Of a stretch of 64,000 nt of DNA, positions 32,301 through 41,044 are shown piece after piece. The DNA comes from Planococcus glaciei (GTDB lineage Bacteria > Bacillota > Bacilli > Bacillales_A > Planococcaceae). The stretch's first letter is position 1. The number at the start of each line of letters is the position of its first letter. The stretch spans positions 124,001 through 188,000 of the forward strand of contig NZ_FNDC01000004.1 in the NCBI RefSeq assembly GCF_900099655.1, in the 5' to 3' direction. The notes under the pieces were generated by a model. It was not told where the DNA came from. It was given only the letters and a program-made list of their open reading frames with translations, and searched no databases. Made by a program: the position numbers and the translations under genes.

Positions 32301-33309
32301 TTTCTCGAGAAGTGAACTCTTAAAAAAGTTTTTATGGTCAGTGCGCCCGCAAATATTCATTTTCACCGGCATGATGGTGATATTCGGTTTGGTGTATTTG
32401 TTGGGCCGGCTGCCACTCGATTTTTTTCTTTACAGCATGGAAGTATCATTTTTTCTATTTGGCATTTACGTGGCCATCCAATATATTCAGTATGCAAGAC
32501 GCTACGGGAAGGTAAGGCGTCTACAGACAACAGATATTGCAACATTGCAGGAGCTTTCGGAAAGTCCAGACCCTTTTGAACGGCTGTACATAGAAAAACT
32601 GGCGCTCGTTATGAGGGAACTGCGCGAAGCAGAAACAGTCCATACAGACCGGCAAGCCGATCAGCTGGATTACTTCACATTATGGCTGCATCAGATCAAG
32701 ACGCCGATTTCTGCAATCAGTTTGCTGAACCAAAGTTCCAGCGGGAAAGAGGCGCGGCAGATTTCCATGGAATTGCTTAGGCTAGAGGATTATACGCATA
32801 TGGCATTAAATTATGTGAAGCTGGAGGAACCGGGTGCTGAACTTGATTTGAGCCAAGTGGACCTTGATGGTGTTATTAAAAAAGCTCTCAAAAAATATTC
32901 TATTTTGTTTATCTACAACGGCATTAAATTAGAATACGAACCGCTTCAGATGACTGTTTTATCCGATGAAAAATGGCTGCAAAATTTGCTTGAACAGCTT
33001 CTTTCGAATAGCCTGAAATATACGCCAAACGGCAAAATCTCCATCTACAAAGATCCAGGGGAAGAACAGACGTTGATCATTGAAGACACGGGGATCGGCA
33101 TTCGTCCGGAAGATTTGCCGAAGATTTTCAATAAAGGCTACTCCGGTTTTAATGGGCGCCTTTATGAAAAGTCGACCGGCCTCGGTTTATTTCTCAGCAA
33201 GAAGATTTGTGAGCGGTTGGGGTATAAGCTCGATATTCAGTCGGAACTAGGCAAAGGAACAAAGGTACTGATTGATCTGTCGAGAGAGGAATTACGGGTA
33301 TTTGATTGA
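32293..33309 (+). CDS. Bce-type intramembrane-sensing histidine kinase
   Basis: 338 aa. Two membrane helices (about 17-38 and 47-66) with almost no extracytoplasmic loop, the hallmark of Bce-type kinases that sense through their transporter. Dimerisation box FTLWLHQIKTPIS (phospho-His133), then N-box (LLEQLLSNSLKYTP), G1 (EDTGIGI) and G2 (GLGLFLSKKI) of the ATPase domain. Co-transcribed with the response regulator. It lacks its own sensor domain, so the BceAB-like pair at 35404-38140 should be the real peptide sensor. Confidence 0.93.
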   Translation: MPDFSRSELLKKFLWSVRPQIFIFTGMMVIFGLVYLLGRLPLDFFLYSMEVSFFLFGIYVAIQYIQYARRYGKVRRLQTTDIATLQELSESPDPFERLYIEKLALVMRELREAETVHTDRQADQLDYFTLWLHQIKTPISAISLLNQSSSGKEARQISMELLRLEDYTHMALNYVKLEEPGAELDLSQVDLDGVIKKALKKYSILFIYNGIKLEYEPLQMTVLSDEKWLQNLLEQLLSNSLKYTPNGKISIYKDPGEEQTLIIEDTGIGIRPEDLPKIFNKGYSGFNGRLYEKSTGLGLFLSKKICERLGYKLDIQSELGKGTKVLIDLSREELRVFD

Positions 33310-33444
33310 GGAATGAGAACGCAGTTGGATAAAGAGAAAAGAACCAAAAACAGAAAAATGATTAGTGATTTTAGTAGAAAGTCGGATGAAAATTAAAAAC
33401 ACGAACTATGAATAGATAATAAGATGCAAATGTTCGCTTTTGTG

Positions 33445-33473
33445 TTGACTCCCTGTTGGGTGCTTGTTATATT
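33445..33473 (+). promoter_or_regulatory. Sigma-A promoter of the purine-riboswitch gene
   Basis: TTGACT, 17 bases, TATATT, about 27 bases before the aptamer. Confidence 0.75.
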
Positions 33474-33499
33474 AGCGAAGTGTTAAAAATGAATAATAA

Positions 33500-33571
33500 T
33501 TCTCGTATATGCCCGGTAATATGGTCCGGGCGTTTCTACCAAGTTCCCAAAAAATGAACTGGACTACGGGT
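33500..33571 (+). promoter_or_regulatory. Purine riboswitch aptamer, guanine/hypoxanthine type
   Basis: P1 strands TCTCGTA and TACGGG; P2 GCCCGG...CCGGGC with the loop TAATATGG; the invariant GTTTCTACC junction; and P3 AAGTTC...GAACT. The specificity base just before the P1 3' strand (GGAC-TACGGG) is C, which in this class pairs with guanine, hypoxanthine or xanthine rather than adenine. Downstream lies a terminator, so a ligand-off switch is expected. Confidence 0.93.
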
Positions 33572-33642
33572 TGAAGTATTTGACGATGGCGATTTTAACC
33601 TTCTATTGGTTTGCCTCGTTCGAACACTTTAACTTTGCAAGT

Positions 33643-33681
33643 CCAGAAGGTTAGCAAAAGCTAACTTCTCTGGCTTTTTTT
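33643..33681 (+). terminator. Expression-platform terminator of the purine riboswitch
   Basis: CCAGAAGGTTAGC pairs with GCTAACTTCTCTGG (one mismatch) and is followed by seven T, 47 bases before the start codon. Confidence 0.9.
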
Positions 33682-33727
33682 GTGTGGACAGACGTGGGAA
33701 GGACTTAACAACTAGGAGGAAGACAGC

Positions 33728-34600
33728 ATGAGAAAAGTGAAAACCTATCAAATTTGGGTACTGGCAATGGCGATTTTGCTAATTCTTGCAGGATGCAGTT
33801 CAACAGGCGAAACAGAAGCGAAAGAAAAACCGCAACGTCCGATTTTAATTCAAGGGCCAATGCCGATTGAAGCGGAAAAGTTTGCTGAACGTTTGGAAAA
33901 TGTGAAAGTAGAAGAAGCAGGGTCGACCTTTGAATTTTACATTGGGACAGTGGAAGGGTATCCAGTGATTGTAACCAAGACGGGGAAAGGGATGGCAAAT
34001 ACCGGTGCTGCAACTGCATTGGCCATTGAAAAATACAATCCCGCAGCAATCATCAACCAAGGAACATCAGGCGGACACGATCCAGCACTGAACGTCTTTG
34101 ATATTGTGCTTGGCGAGCGTTCTGTAAATATAGGAGCTTTGAAAACAGGGGATTTAGCAAAAGGTGAAGGCATCGAGCCAACGGAATGGAAGCCGATGGA
34201 CTTGATGGCTTCAGAAGGCAGTGCCGGAGAAGACCCGGATGCTGAAAATATTCGTTACTATGAAGGCGACAAAGAATTATTGGCTGCAGCTAATGCAGTA
34301 AAAGATACGCATACTAAAGGGAAAGTTGTAGAAGGAACAATCGGTTCCGCTGATTTCTGGAACAATGAAGTGGACCGCATCAATTGGATCCATGAGAAAT
34401 ATGGCACCTCTGTTGAAGAAATGGAAACTGCATCCGCTGCGCAAATTTCTGCAGCATACGATATTCCATTCCTCGGCATTCGCATTTTATCAAATAATAA
34501 AACAAACGACGGTGCTTACAATCCGGATACAGCAGCAGCGAATCAGGATTATGTGTTTGAAGTGGTAAAAGAATACATTTCCAGTCTTTCAAGCAAGTAA
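33728..34600 (+). CDS. Exported nucleosidase-like lipoprotein (MTA/SAH nucleosidase/phosphorylase superfamily)
   Basis: 290 aa. Signal peptide with lipobox LAGC (Cys23), then a purine nucleoside phosphorylase/uridine phosphorylase fold of the MTAN type: ILIQGPMPIEAEKFAE (about 39), TKTGKGMANTGAATALAIEKYNPAAIINQGTSGG (phosphate/ribose loop), IGSADFW, VEEMETASAAQ (the substrate-contacting Glu) and ILSNNKTND (the SDK-like acid position is Asn). Normal family members are cytoplasmic; this one is lipid-anchored outside the membrane. Control by a guanine-type riboswitch makes scavenging of purine bases from extracellular nucleosides the natural role. Ribosome-binding site AGGAGG. Confidence 0.88.
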   Translation: MRKVKTYQIWVLAMAILLILAGCSSTGETEAKEKPQRPILIQGPMPIEAEKFAERLENVKVEEAGSTFEFYIGTVEGYPVIVTKTGKGMANTGAATALAIEKYNPAAIINQGTSGGHDPALNVFDIVLGERSVNIGALKTGDLAKGEGIEPTEWKPMDLMASEGSAGEDPDAENIRYYEGDKELLAAANAVKDTHTKGKVVEGTIGSADFWNNEVDRINWIHEKYGTSVEEMETASAAQISAAYDIPFLGIRILSNNKTNDGAYNPDTAAANQDYVFEVVKEYISSLSSK

Positions 34601-34637
34601 GTAAATTAAAAGATGGCTATAAAAACATATGAGGTTT

Positions 34638-34672
34638 GAAGGCTGTCGAGTGTTTCTCGATAGCCTTTTTCT
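34638..34672 (+). terminator. Terminator after the nucleosidase-like gene
   Basis: AGGCTGTCGAG pairs with CTCGATAGCC (one G-T pair) and is followed by TTTTTCTTTT. Confidence 0.88.
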
Positions 34673-34724
34673 TTTCGCTTCATGTGGTCGCTTTCTACTG
34701 CGCCTTTACTCGGGTCCGAGAGTT

Positions 34725-35180
34725 TCAATGCCAGTTCATCTGTTCAATCAATCGCGCTATCAGAATCTGGAAGTCGCGTTCGGGATAGCGTTCCTTGCTC
34801 TTCTTGAGTTCTTCAGCAGCATAGCTGGCTGCTTCCTCATAGCTCGAGTGATTAGCTACAGCGCCTTGGCTTGTGTACATGGGAGAAGTTCCATTGATCT
34901 GCACAAACCGGAATGTTATATAAGGATGTTGTTCGTTTGGATGTTTCGTATCTTCAGACGTCAAAACATCATTTTCACTAAAGTAAGACTGCTGATTTTC
35001 GGTAGCCAGGCCGATGCGCTTCAATAGCCACAAGGCGGTGTACCCCGTTGGTGCTTCTTCACGCAGGTTGAGGAATATTTCTGGAATCGTCTGGGCAACT
35101 TTCGGGAACGGGTTTGCTCCATTTGTTAAGTAGACAAAATAAGCGGGAGCGGCTTGGTCTTTCAGTAACTTTTCAATCAT
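34725..35180 (-). CDS. Conserved hypothetical soluble protein
   Basis: 151 aa, ATG with AGGAGG seven bases upstream. No signal peptide or membrane helix; an acidic-to-neutral mixed alpha/beta composition with FVYLTNGANPFPKVAQTIPEIFLNL at the start and YEEAASYAAEELKKSKERYPERDFQILIARLIEQM at the end, where a long helix is likely. I do not recognise a family. It is the only minus-strand gene between the Bce-type regulators and transporter, so it interrupts what is normally a compact locus. Confidence 0.72.
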   Translation of the reverse strand: MIEKLLKDQAAPAYFVYLTNGANPFPKVAQTIPEIFLNLREEAPTGYTALWLLKRIGLATENQQSYFSENDVLTSEDTKHPNEQHPYITFRFVQINGTSPMYTSQGAVANHSSYEEAASYAAEELKKSKERYPERDFQILIARLIEQMNWH

Positions 35181-35297
35181 TGGTCTGCCTCCTAAAGAAT
35201 TGAATTAATAATAAAAAACAAGGTCTTTCGATACAGTATAACAGTAAAAAATTTCAAATAATCTTTGTGGTTACCTTAATTTTTCTTTCATATACTT

Positions 35298-35333
35298 AAA
35301 AAGGTATCTTACGAAATCGTAAGATACCTTTTT
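35298..35333. promoter_or_regulatory. Perfect palindrome upstream of the Bce-type transporter; terminator and/or operator
   Basis: Arms of 16 bases around AAAT, A-run left and T-run right, so it could terminate transcription in either direction. Its centre TTACG-AAAT-CGTAA (35309-35322) has the five-four-five inverted-repeat layout of BceR-type boxes. A possible -10 (TATAGT at 35376) has no -35, as expected for an activated promoter. Confidence 0.55.
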
Positions 35334-35403
35334 CGATTGTAAGAAACGGTACAGGCAGACCGCATTTTTCTGTCGTATAGTTAAAAGAAAGGAGGGGTTA
35401 GCA

Positions 35404-36171
35404 ATGGCCTTATTAGAAATTAAGAATCTGAAAAAAGTATATACGGCTCGTTTTTCCAACCAGCAAACCGAAGCACTTTCGACGGTCAACTTCTCAGTGG
35501 AAAAAGGCGAGTTCGTCTCCATCATGGGCGAGTCCGGTTCCGGGAAAACGACGCTTTTGAATATTATTTCGACTTTGGACGAGGCGACAGGCGGAGAAGT
35601 TTATCTGGATGGAAAACCCCTATCCAATATCAAAGACAAAGAAATATCCGCTTTCCGCCGGAACACCTTGGGCTTTGTGTTCCAGGATTTTAATCTGCTG
35701 GATAATTTCACGATCAAAGACAACATCCTGTTGCCGCTCGTGCTGTCAAAAACTCCGGTAGCGGAAATGGAAGAGCGGCTGATTCCGATTGTCCGCAAGC
35801 TGGGAATTGAAGCCCATATCAACAAATACCCATATGAAGTTTCAGGCGGACAAAAGCAGCGGGTAGCTGTGGCGCGGGCATTGATCACACAACCGAAAAT
35901 CATTCTGGCAGACGAACCGACCGGTGCCCTCGACTCGAAGGCTTCGCAAAACTTAATGGAAATATTAAAGGGCATCAATGAAACAGGGCAGACGATTTTG
36001 ATGGTCACACACAGTACGCGCGCAGCAAGTTTTTCAAGCCGGGTCTTATTCATCCGCGATGGCTCCGTCTACCACGAAATTTACCGGGGCGAGCAGACTT
36101 CAGACGAATTCATGGAGCGCATTTCCCAATCATTGACGGTGTTGTCGAGCCGGGGTGGCAAAGATGAATAA
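35404..36171 (+). CDS. Bce-type antimicrobial-peptide ABC transporter, ATP-binding subunit
   Basis: 255 aa. MacB/BceA-type ATPase: Walker A GESGSGKT at 42-49, the LNIISTLD block after it, Q-loop VFQDFNLLDN, signature VSGGQKQRVAVARAL near 152, Walker B IILADEPTGALDS and switch His in MVTHSTR. Drives detoxification of cell-wall-active peptides (for example bacitracin-like compounds) by freeing their lipid targets, and reports flux to the BceS-like kinase. Ribosome-binding site AAAGGAGGGG. Overlaps the permease gene by 8 bases. Confidence 0.93.
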   Translation: MALLEIKNLKKVYTARFSNQQTEALSTVNFSVEKGEFVSIMGESGSGKTTLLNIISTLDEATGGEVYLDGKPLSNIKDKEISAFRRNTLGFVFQDFNLLDNFTIKDNILLPLVLSKTPVAEMEERLIPIVRKLGIEAHINKYPYEVSGGQKQRVAVARALITQPKIILADEPTGALDSKASQNLMEILKGINETGQTILMVTHSTRAASFSSRVLFIRDGSVYHEIYRGEQTSDEFMERISQSLTVLSSRGGKDE

Positions 36172-38140
36172 TCGCTTTTTCACTTCTTTGGCCGTTCGCA
36201 ACATCAAATCGAACCAGCAATTGTATGTGCCGTATTTGCTGTCGTCGACTGCAATCATCACGATGTTCTATTTGATGTCTTCTCTTTTGACGAATAAATT
36301 CGTCCAGGAACGTTCAAGTGTGTTGCCGACGCTTTTTGCAATGGGAACGATTGTCATCGGGATCTTCTCGTTTATCTTTATTTTGTATATCAATAGTTTT
36401 TTGATCAAAAGAAGAAAAAAGGAAATCGGCCTTTACGGAATACTGGGCTTGGAAAAAAAGCATGTGGCGAAGATTTTGTTTTTTGAAACGCTCATCACCA
36501 CGTTTGTGAGCATTGCCGGAGCGCTGATTGTAGGGCAGGTTTTCGGCCGCTTGTTTTTCATGCTGCTGAATTACCTGCTCCGTTTGCCGACAGATATCAA
36601 TTATTCGACAAGCCCGATGACGGCTTTGATCACGGCAGGCTTGTTCGCTGGAGTATTTGCGATCACTTATCTGTACAACGTCAGCCAGTTTACATTCGCC
36701 AATCCGATTAAATTGTTGAAAGGCAAAAAAGAAGGCGAGAAAGAACCGAAAGGATCGATTCTTCTCTTTATCCTGTCTCTTGTTTTATTAGGCTGGGGCT
36801 ACGGCATTTCGCTGACCATTGCCGATCCACTCAGCGCGATTTCAAAGTTTTTCCTTGCGGTGTTGCTGGTCATTATGGGAACTTATTTATTATTTATCAC
36901 GGGTTCGATTTATATTTTAAAGGCGTTGAAGAAAAACAAACGGATCTACTACCGCCCCGGGCCTTTCATCTCCATTTCAGGCATGCTGTACCGGATGAAG
37001 CAAAATGCGGTGGGCTTAGCGAATATCTGCATTTTGGCTTCGATGGTGATCATTGCCGTGTCGACAACGGTCACTATTTTTGTCGGGACAGAGGAAACAT
37101 TGGAAAATCGTTTTCCGAAAGAAAACAACATGACCCTTAACGGAACGGACTTATCGCAGGAAGAGTTGAATACGCAATTTGTGGGGCTGCAGGGCAAGTT
37201 CCATGAAGAAGCACAGAAAATAGAGCTTAAAGTGACAGATATGGAAAGTTATCGCTACTTGACTGTGTTTGGAAATTTGGAAGGGAATCGCCTCGTATTT
37301 GAAGAAGGGTTCCCGGCAGCAAATGTCCCTTTATATATCCAGGTGCTCTTATTGGAAGATTTTAATGAAATGGCCGGAAAACAGATCGAGCTTTCAAATG
37401 GCGAAGCGCTGTACTACCATTCAAAGGGAGCTCTCAATCAGCAGAATATTGTAATCGGGGATCAGGAGTTCAAATTGAAAGAAGCCGACTACGATTTTGG
37501 GGGAGAAGCAGCCATTGTCACGACGATGGTTCTAATTGTTCCTGAGCTTTCCCAGATCGAAATGATTTCAGAAATCTATCAGCAGGAATTGCCGCAGGCC
37601 AATCCGGCGAGCATTGATGCCTTCATCGGTTGGAACACAGACGGCACAAATGCCCAGAAGAAAGCACTGGGCAAGCAGATGAAGCAATTATCCAGCGCTT
37701 CAGAATCACTCAGTTTCGAATCCAGAGAAGCCTTTCGGGAGGAATGGTACAGCATGAATGGCGGGTTCCTGTTTCTCGGGATATTCCTTGGATTGCTGTT
37801 TACGATCGGCACGGTCTTGATCACTTACTTCAAGCAAGTATCGGAAGGCTTTGATGACCGGGAGAAATTCCAGATCATGCAAAAAGTCGGCCTCGACAAA
37901 GACATGATCCACGAATCCACCCGTTCGCAAATTGTCTGGATGTTCCTGCTGCCAATTGTGACGGCAACCATCCACGTCATTTTTGCCTATCCGATTGTCC
38001 GCAAAATGCTGACGGTGTTCGGTGTGACGAGTGAAATCACCTGGCTGTTGTCGTTCACAGGAGTCGTAATTGCGTTCGGCGCCATTTACTGGATGATTTA
38101 CCGCATCACTTCAAGAGTCTATTACAGTATTGTGAAATAA
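36164..38140 (+). CDS. Bce-type antimicrobial-peptide ABC transporter, permease subunit
   Basis: 658 aa from the ATG at 36164 (a GTG at 36155 is possible). Ten membrane helices in the BceB pattern: helices 1-4 with a first FtsX domain (about 60-185), helices 5-7, then an extracellular domain of about 200 residues (about 310-525) that determines peptide specificity, and helices 8-10 with the second FtsX domain. The segment KRRKKEIGLYGILGLEKKHV (about 85-105) is the coupling region after helix 2. Partner of the ATPase just upstream; together they form the sensor for the two-component system at 31.6-33.3 kb. Confidence 0.93.
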   Translation: MNNRFFTSLAVRNIKSNQQLYVPYLLSSTAIITMFYLMSSLLTNKFVQERSSVLPTLFAMGTIVIGIFSFIFILYINSFLIKRRKKEIGLYGILGLEKKHVAKILFFETLITTFVSIAGALIVGQVFGRLFFMLLNYLLRLPTDINYSTSPMTALITAGLFAGVFAITYLYNVSQFTFANPIKLLKGKKEGEKEPKGSILLFILSLVLLGWGYGISLTIADPLSAISKFFLAVLLVIMGTYLLFITGSIYILKALKKNKRIYYRPGPFISISGMLYRMKQNAVGLANICILASMVIIAVSTTVTIFVGTEETLENRFPKENNMTLNGTDLSQEELNTQFVGLQGKFHEEAQKIELKVTDMESYRYLTVFGNLEGNRLVFEEGFPAANVPLYIQVLLLEDFNEMAGKQIELSNGEALYYHSKGALNQQNIVIGDQEFKLKEADYDFGGEAAIVTTMVLIVPELSQIEMISEIYQQELPQANPASIDAFIGWNTDGTNAQKKALGKQMKQLSSASESLSFESREAFREEWYSMNGGFLFLGIFLGLLFTIGTVLITYFKQVSEGFDDREKFQIMQKVGLDKDMIHESTRSQIVWMFLLPIVTATIHVIFAYPIVRKMLTVFGVTSEITWLLSFTGVVIAFGAIYWMIYRITSRVYYSIVK

Positions 38141-38338
38141 ATTCAATGAAGAGCTGTTCGAGGACCCTGTCCACTGAATGGCTCTTTTTTCAGCCTAAAG
38201 ACTGAAATGGTGTTCAAAATGAGCATATTAATACCTTTTTGTTTTATTTTCAAATAGCATTTACCTATACAGGAAACGGAAACCGGCATCGGTTTTCAGC
38301 AAGGGCAACTGGGTATAGACCTTTAAGGAGGAATTCAT

Positions 38339-39460
38339 TTGAAAATCAAAACAGAAAATATATTTGAACCATATACATTTACATCGGGCTTAACCGTAAA
38401 AAACCGGGTTATGATGGCCCCGATGACAATCTCCTCTTCCGATGCGAACGGAGATGCAACGGACGCCGAACTGGCGTATTACAACCGCCGGGCCAAAAGC
38501 GGGCTGGGCGCTGTCATCACCGCTTGTGCATTCGTTGAACCGTTAGGCGCCGGATTCCCGGATTCCATTGGAGCGGACAGCGATGAGCGCATTCCAAGTC
38601 TAGCGCGTGTGGCTGAATCCATTCATGACGGCGGAGCCAAAGCGATTCTTCAGATTTTCCATGCCGGCCGCATGTCCAATTCGAAATTGCTGAACGGCGA
38701 ACAGCCGGTGTCAGCAAGCAATGTCGCCGCCCCGCGCCCGAATGCGGAAACACCGCGTGAAATGGCACCAGAAGAAATCGAAGCCACGATTGCTGCTTTT
38801 GGCGAAGCCACAAGACGCGCGATACAGGCAGGATTCGACGGAGTGGAAATCCACGGAGCCAATACGTACTTGGTGCAGCAATTTTTCTCCCCTCATTCTA
38901 ACCGCCGCACCGACAAATGGGGTGGGGATGTAAACGCACGGATGGCGTTTCCATTAGCGGTCATCGAATCGATTCAAGAAGCGGTGGCTAAATATGCCGA
39001 GAAGCCGTTTGTCATCGGCTACCGGATCAGCCCGGAAGAACGGGAAGAACCGGGCATTACGATGGACGACACGCTGCTGTTTTTATCTGCCATTGTGGAC
39101 AAAGGCATTGATTACATCCATGCATCTGTCGGCAGTTTCTTCGGCGGATCGATTCGGGAAGACGATGTCCGTTCACGCGTGGAAATGATCCAGGAACATA
39201 TTGGAGACCGTGTGCCGGTCATCGGCGTCGGCGGCCTGCAGACGCTTGAACAAGTGAAAAAGGCGCTTGAAATCACGCCGCTTGTATCACTTGGCCATGC
39301 CTTGATCATGGATCCCGAATGGTTGGTGAAAGTGAAGAAAAGCCAGGAGAAAGAAATTTTTCAGGCGCTTCACCGCAGCAAAAAGGATGAACTGGACATT
39401 CCCGAAAACTTATGGAACATGGTCGCGAATGCGCCGGGCTGGTTCCGCGTAGAAGACTGA
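38339..39460 (+). CDS. NADH:flavin oxidoreductase, old yellow enzyme family
   Basis: 373 aa, TTG start with AAGGAGG seven bases upstream. FMN-binding TIM barrel of the OYE family: NRVMMAPMTISSSDANG (about 20-37), LQIFHAGRMSN, the GFDGVEIHGANTYLVQQFFSPHSNRRTDKWGG block with catalytic His and Asn (about 166-198), and VPVIGVGGLQT and LGHALIMDPEW near the end binding the FMN phosphate. Reduces activated C=C bonds of enones, nitro compounds or similar with NAD(P)H in the cytoplasm. Single gene with a strong terminator; physiological substrate unknown. Confidence 0.92.
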   Translation: MKIKTENIFEPYTFTSGLTVKNRVMMAPMTISSSDANGDATDAELAYYNRRAKSGLGAVITACAFVEPLGAGFPDSIGADSDERIPSLARVAESIHDGGAKAILQIFHAGRMSNSKLLNGEQPVSASNVAAPRPNAETPREMAPEEIEATIAAFGEATRRAIQAGFDGVEIHGANTYLVQQFFSPHSNRRTDKWGGDVNARMAFPLAVIESIQEAVAKYAEKPFVIGYRISPEEREEPGITMDDTLLFLSAIVDKGIDYIHASVGSFFGGSIREDDVRSRVEMIQEHIGDRVPVIGVGGLQTLEQVKKALEITPLVSLGHALIMDPEWLVKVKKSQEKEIFQALHRSKKDELDIPENLWNMVANAPGWFRVED

Positions 39461-39464
39461 GCGA

Positions 39465-39509
39465 AAAAAGCCGCGTTTCCAGTGAATATACTGGAAACGC
39501 GGCTTTTCT
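39465..39509. terminator. Bidirectional terminator
   Basis: AAAAAGCCGCGTTTCCAGT pairs with ACTGGAAACGCGGCTTTT between convergent genes. Confidence 0.93.
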
Positions 39510-39518
39510 GTTGCGGGC

Positions 39519-39734
39519 TCATTGCGCGTCTTCTGAAAAAGACAGCCTTTTTTCGTGAAGAGCCTCGCGCAGAATTCTGATAGCTTTTGGCCCAACGCCG
39601 TGCAACTTCAAAAGATCTTTTTCTGAAACAGTGGTGAATTGCTCCAGATGCGTGAAGCCGGCGAGCAATAAAGCATTGGTTGCAGGGCGTCCTATGCCCT
39701 GCGGCAAACTGTGTTCAACTTCCTGCTGTGCCAT
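39519..39734 (-). CDS. Small helix-hairpin-helix DNA-binding-like protein
   Basis: 71 aa, ATG with GGAGGG six bases upstream. A single helix-hairpin-helix unit: GIGRPATNALLLAGFTHLEQFTTVSEKDLLKLHGVGPKAIRILREAL, where HGVGPKA is the hairpin that contacts the DNA backbone; it resembles the isolated RNA-polymerase-alpha C-terminal-like domains. Likely a nucleic-acid-binding accessory protein; target unknown. Convergent with the OYE gene. Confidence 0.82.
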   Translation of the reverse strand: MAQQEVEHSLPQGIGRPATNALLLAGFTHLEQFTTVSEKDLLKLHGVGPKAIRILREALHEKRLSFSEDAQ

Positions 39735-39862
39735 CTTAATCCCTCCAGCCCTTCTTGCTGTAAATATACTGCCAGCCTAAGAAAATTGCAATGCTTATAA
39801 TTTCAGGAGCGATTCCTGAACTCTTGGAAAATAGGAATGCTGTCAATTCGTTATACCATTAA

Positions 39863-39896
39863 AAAGCTGCAGCCCATAAGTTTGGCTGCAGCTATC
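39863..39896 (-). terminator. Terminator of the EamA transporter gene
   Basis: Minus strand TAGCTGCAGCC pairs with GGGCTGCAGCT and is followed by five T. Confidence 0.85.
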
Positions 39897-39909
39897 GTTT
39901 TGGATGAAG

Positions 39910-40821
39910 TTACGAAGATTCAGCAGTCCGGCTGGAATGTGTCCGCCGGCTTCTTCTGCTGAGGACATTGACGATCAATACCCCTGAGATGGCAATCACT
40001 CCGCCGATAAGCGAAAGTCCGGTCGGCAGTTCATGCAGCCACATCCAGGCAACCAGGATTGCGACGGCCGGTTCCAAATAAATCATGCTCGATACGGAAC
40101 TGGCACTGCTCAAAGACAAGGCAGTGGACCACGTGACATAAGCGATGGCAGCCGGGAAAATGCCGACATACAGCGTGGATAAATGAGCTTCCAGCGTCGC
40201 ATTTTGCAGTGCTGTAAAAATGCCCGGCGAAAAGATGAAGAACGGCAATGTGCCGGCCCAAGTGAAATAAGCCGTCAGTTCGATTGCTGAGTAGCGCCCC
40301 AACAAGTTTTTCTGGTACACAAAAAAGATGGATGTCGCAAAAGCCGCAATCAGGACCAGCAAGGCGCCTTTATTGAGCGTCAGCGATGCGCCAGCAGCCC
40401 CAAACGCAATCAGGACAATGCCGATAAAGCCGACGCCAAGGCCGATCCAGCCGATTCCCGTCAAACGTTCTTTCAGCACGACGGCTGCAATCAATGCAGT
40501 GAAAATCGGGCCGGAGCCAACCAGCATGCCCGCGGTGCCGGCAGAAATGGTCTCCATCCCGAAAGTGACGCAGATATGATAAATGCTGATGCCAATCCAG
40601 CCAAGAACCAATATGCTCCAAATGTCTTGCTTGCGTGGCAGCCGGAATTTTGTGCCGGGCCACAGCGCATAGGCCAGGAACAGCAACGAAGCAATGACAA
40701 ACCGCACCAGGACCATTTGTCCGGCATCGTAGCCGCCTTGGAGGCTGACGCGGATGGCTGCAAAAGATGATCCCCATATAAGAACAGAAAATAATGCCAG
40801 TGAAAAAGCTTTTGTATTCAA
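39910..40821 (-). CDS. EamA/DMT-family metabolite exporter
   Basis: 303 aa from the TTG at 40821, which has GGAGG seven bases upstream; the ATG at 40860 has none. Ten membrane helices in two EamA repeats (about 5-138 and 150-285), with WGSSFAAIRVSLQGG in the first helix hairpin and the family's helix-end motifs in the second repeat (YLEPAVAILVAWMWLHE). Ends in a basic tail (SRRSRRTHSSRT). Exports amino acids, nucleosides or other small metabolites; substrate unknown. Confidence 0.9.
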   Translation of the reverse strand: MNTKAFSLALFSVLIWGSSFAAIRVSLQGGYDAGQMVLVRFVIASLLFLAYALWPGTKFRLPRKQDIWSILVLGWIGISIYHICVTFGMETISAGTAGMLVGSGPIFTALIAAVVLKERLTGIGWIGLGVGFIGIVLIAFGAAGASLTLNKGALLVLIAAFATSIFFVYQKNLLGRYSAIELTAYFTWAGTLPFFIFSPGIFTALQNATLEAHLSTLYVGIFPAAIAYVTWSTALSLSSASSVSSMIYLEPAVAILVAWMWLHELPTGLSLIGGVIAISGVLIVNVLSRRSRRTHSSRTAESS

Positions 40822-41044
40822 AAATTTTCCTCCAGTAAACACGATGAATTTATAAAACAACAGCTTCTATTATATTCGGAAACATAGGAAATGTCTTTTA
40901 TTCCAGCTCTTTCTTAAATGCATATTGAAAAATTATTCCAGTTCCTCTTTATTTTGTTTCAATAGTTCTATATTTTTATTGAAAACCTTCCTCTATAATT
41001 TAAAGGATAAAGGGAAAAATGGTGAGTGAAATGGGGGAAGTGCA

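Noticed and set aside
35271-35525. 84-codon minus-strand frame over the Bce-type promoter
   Set aside because: It crosses the palindrome and the start of the ATPase gene; no start signals.
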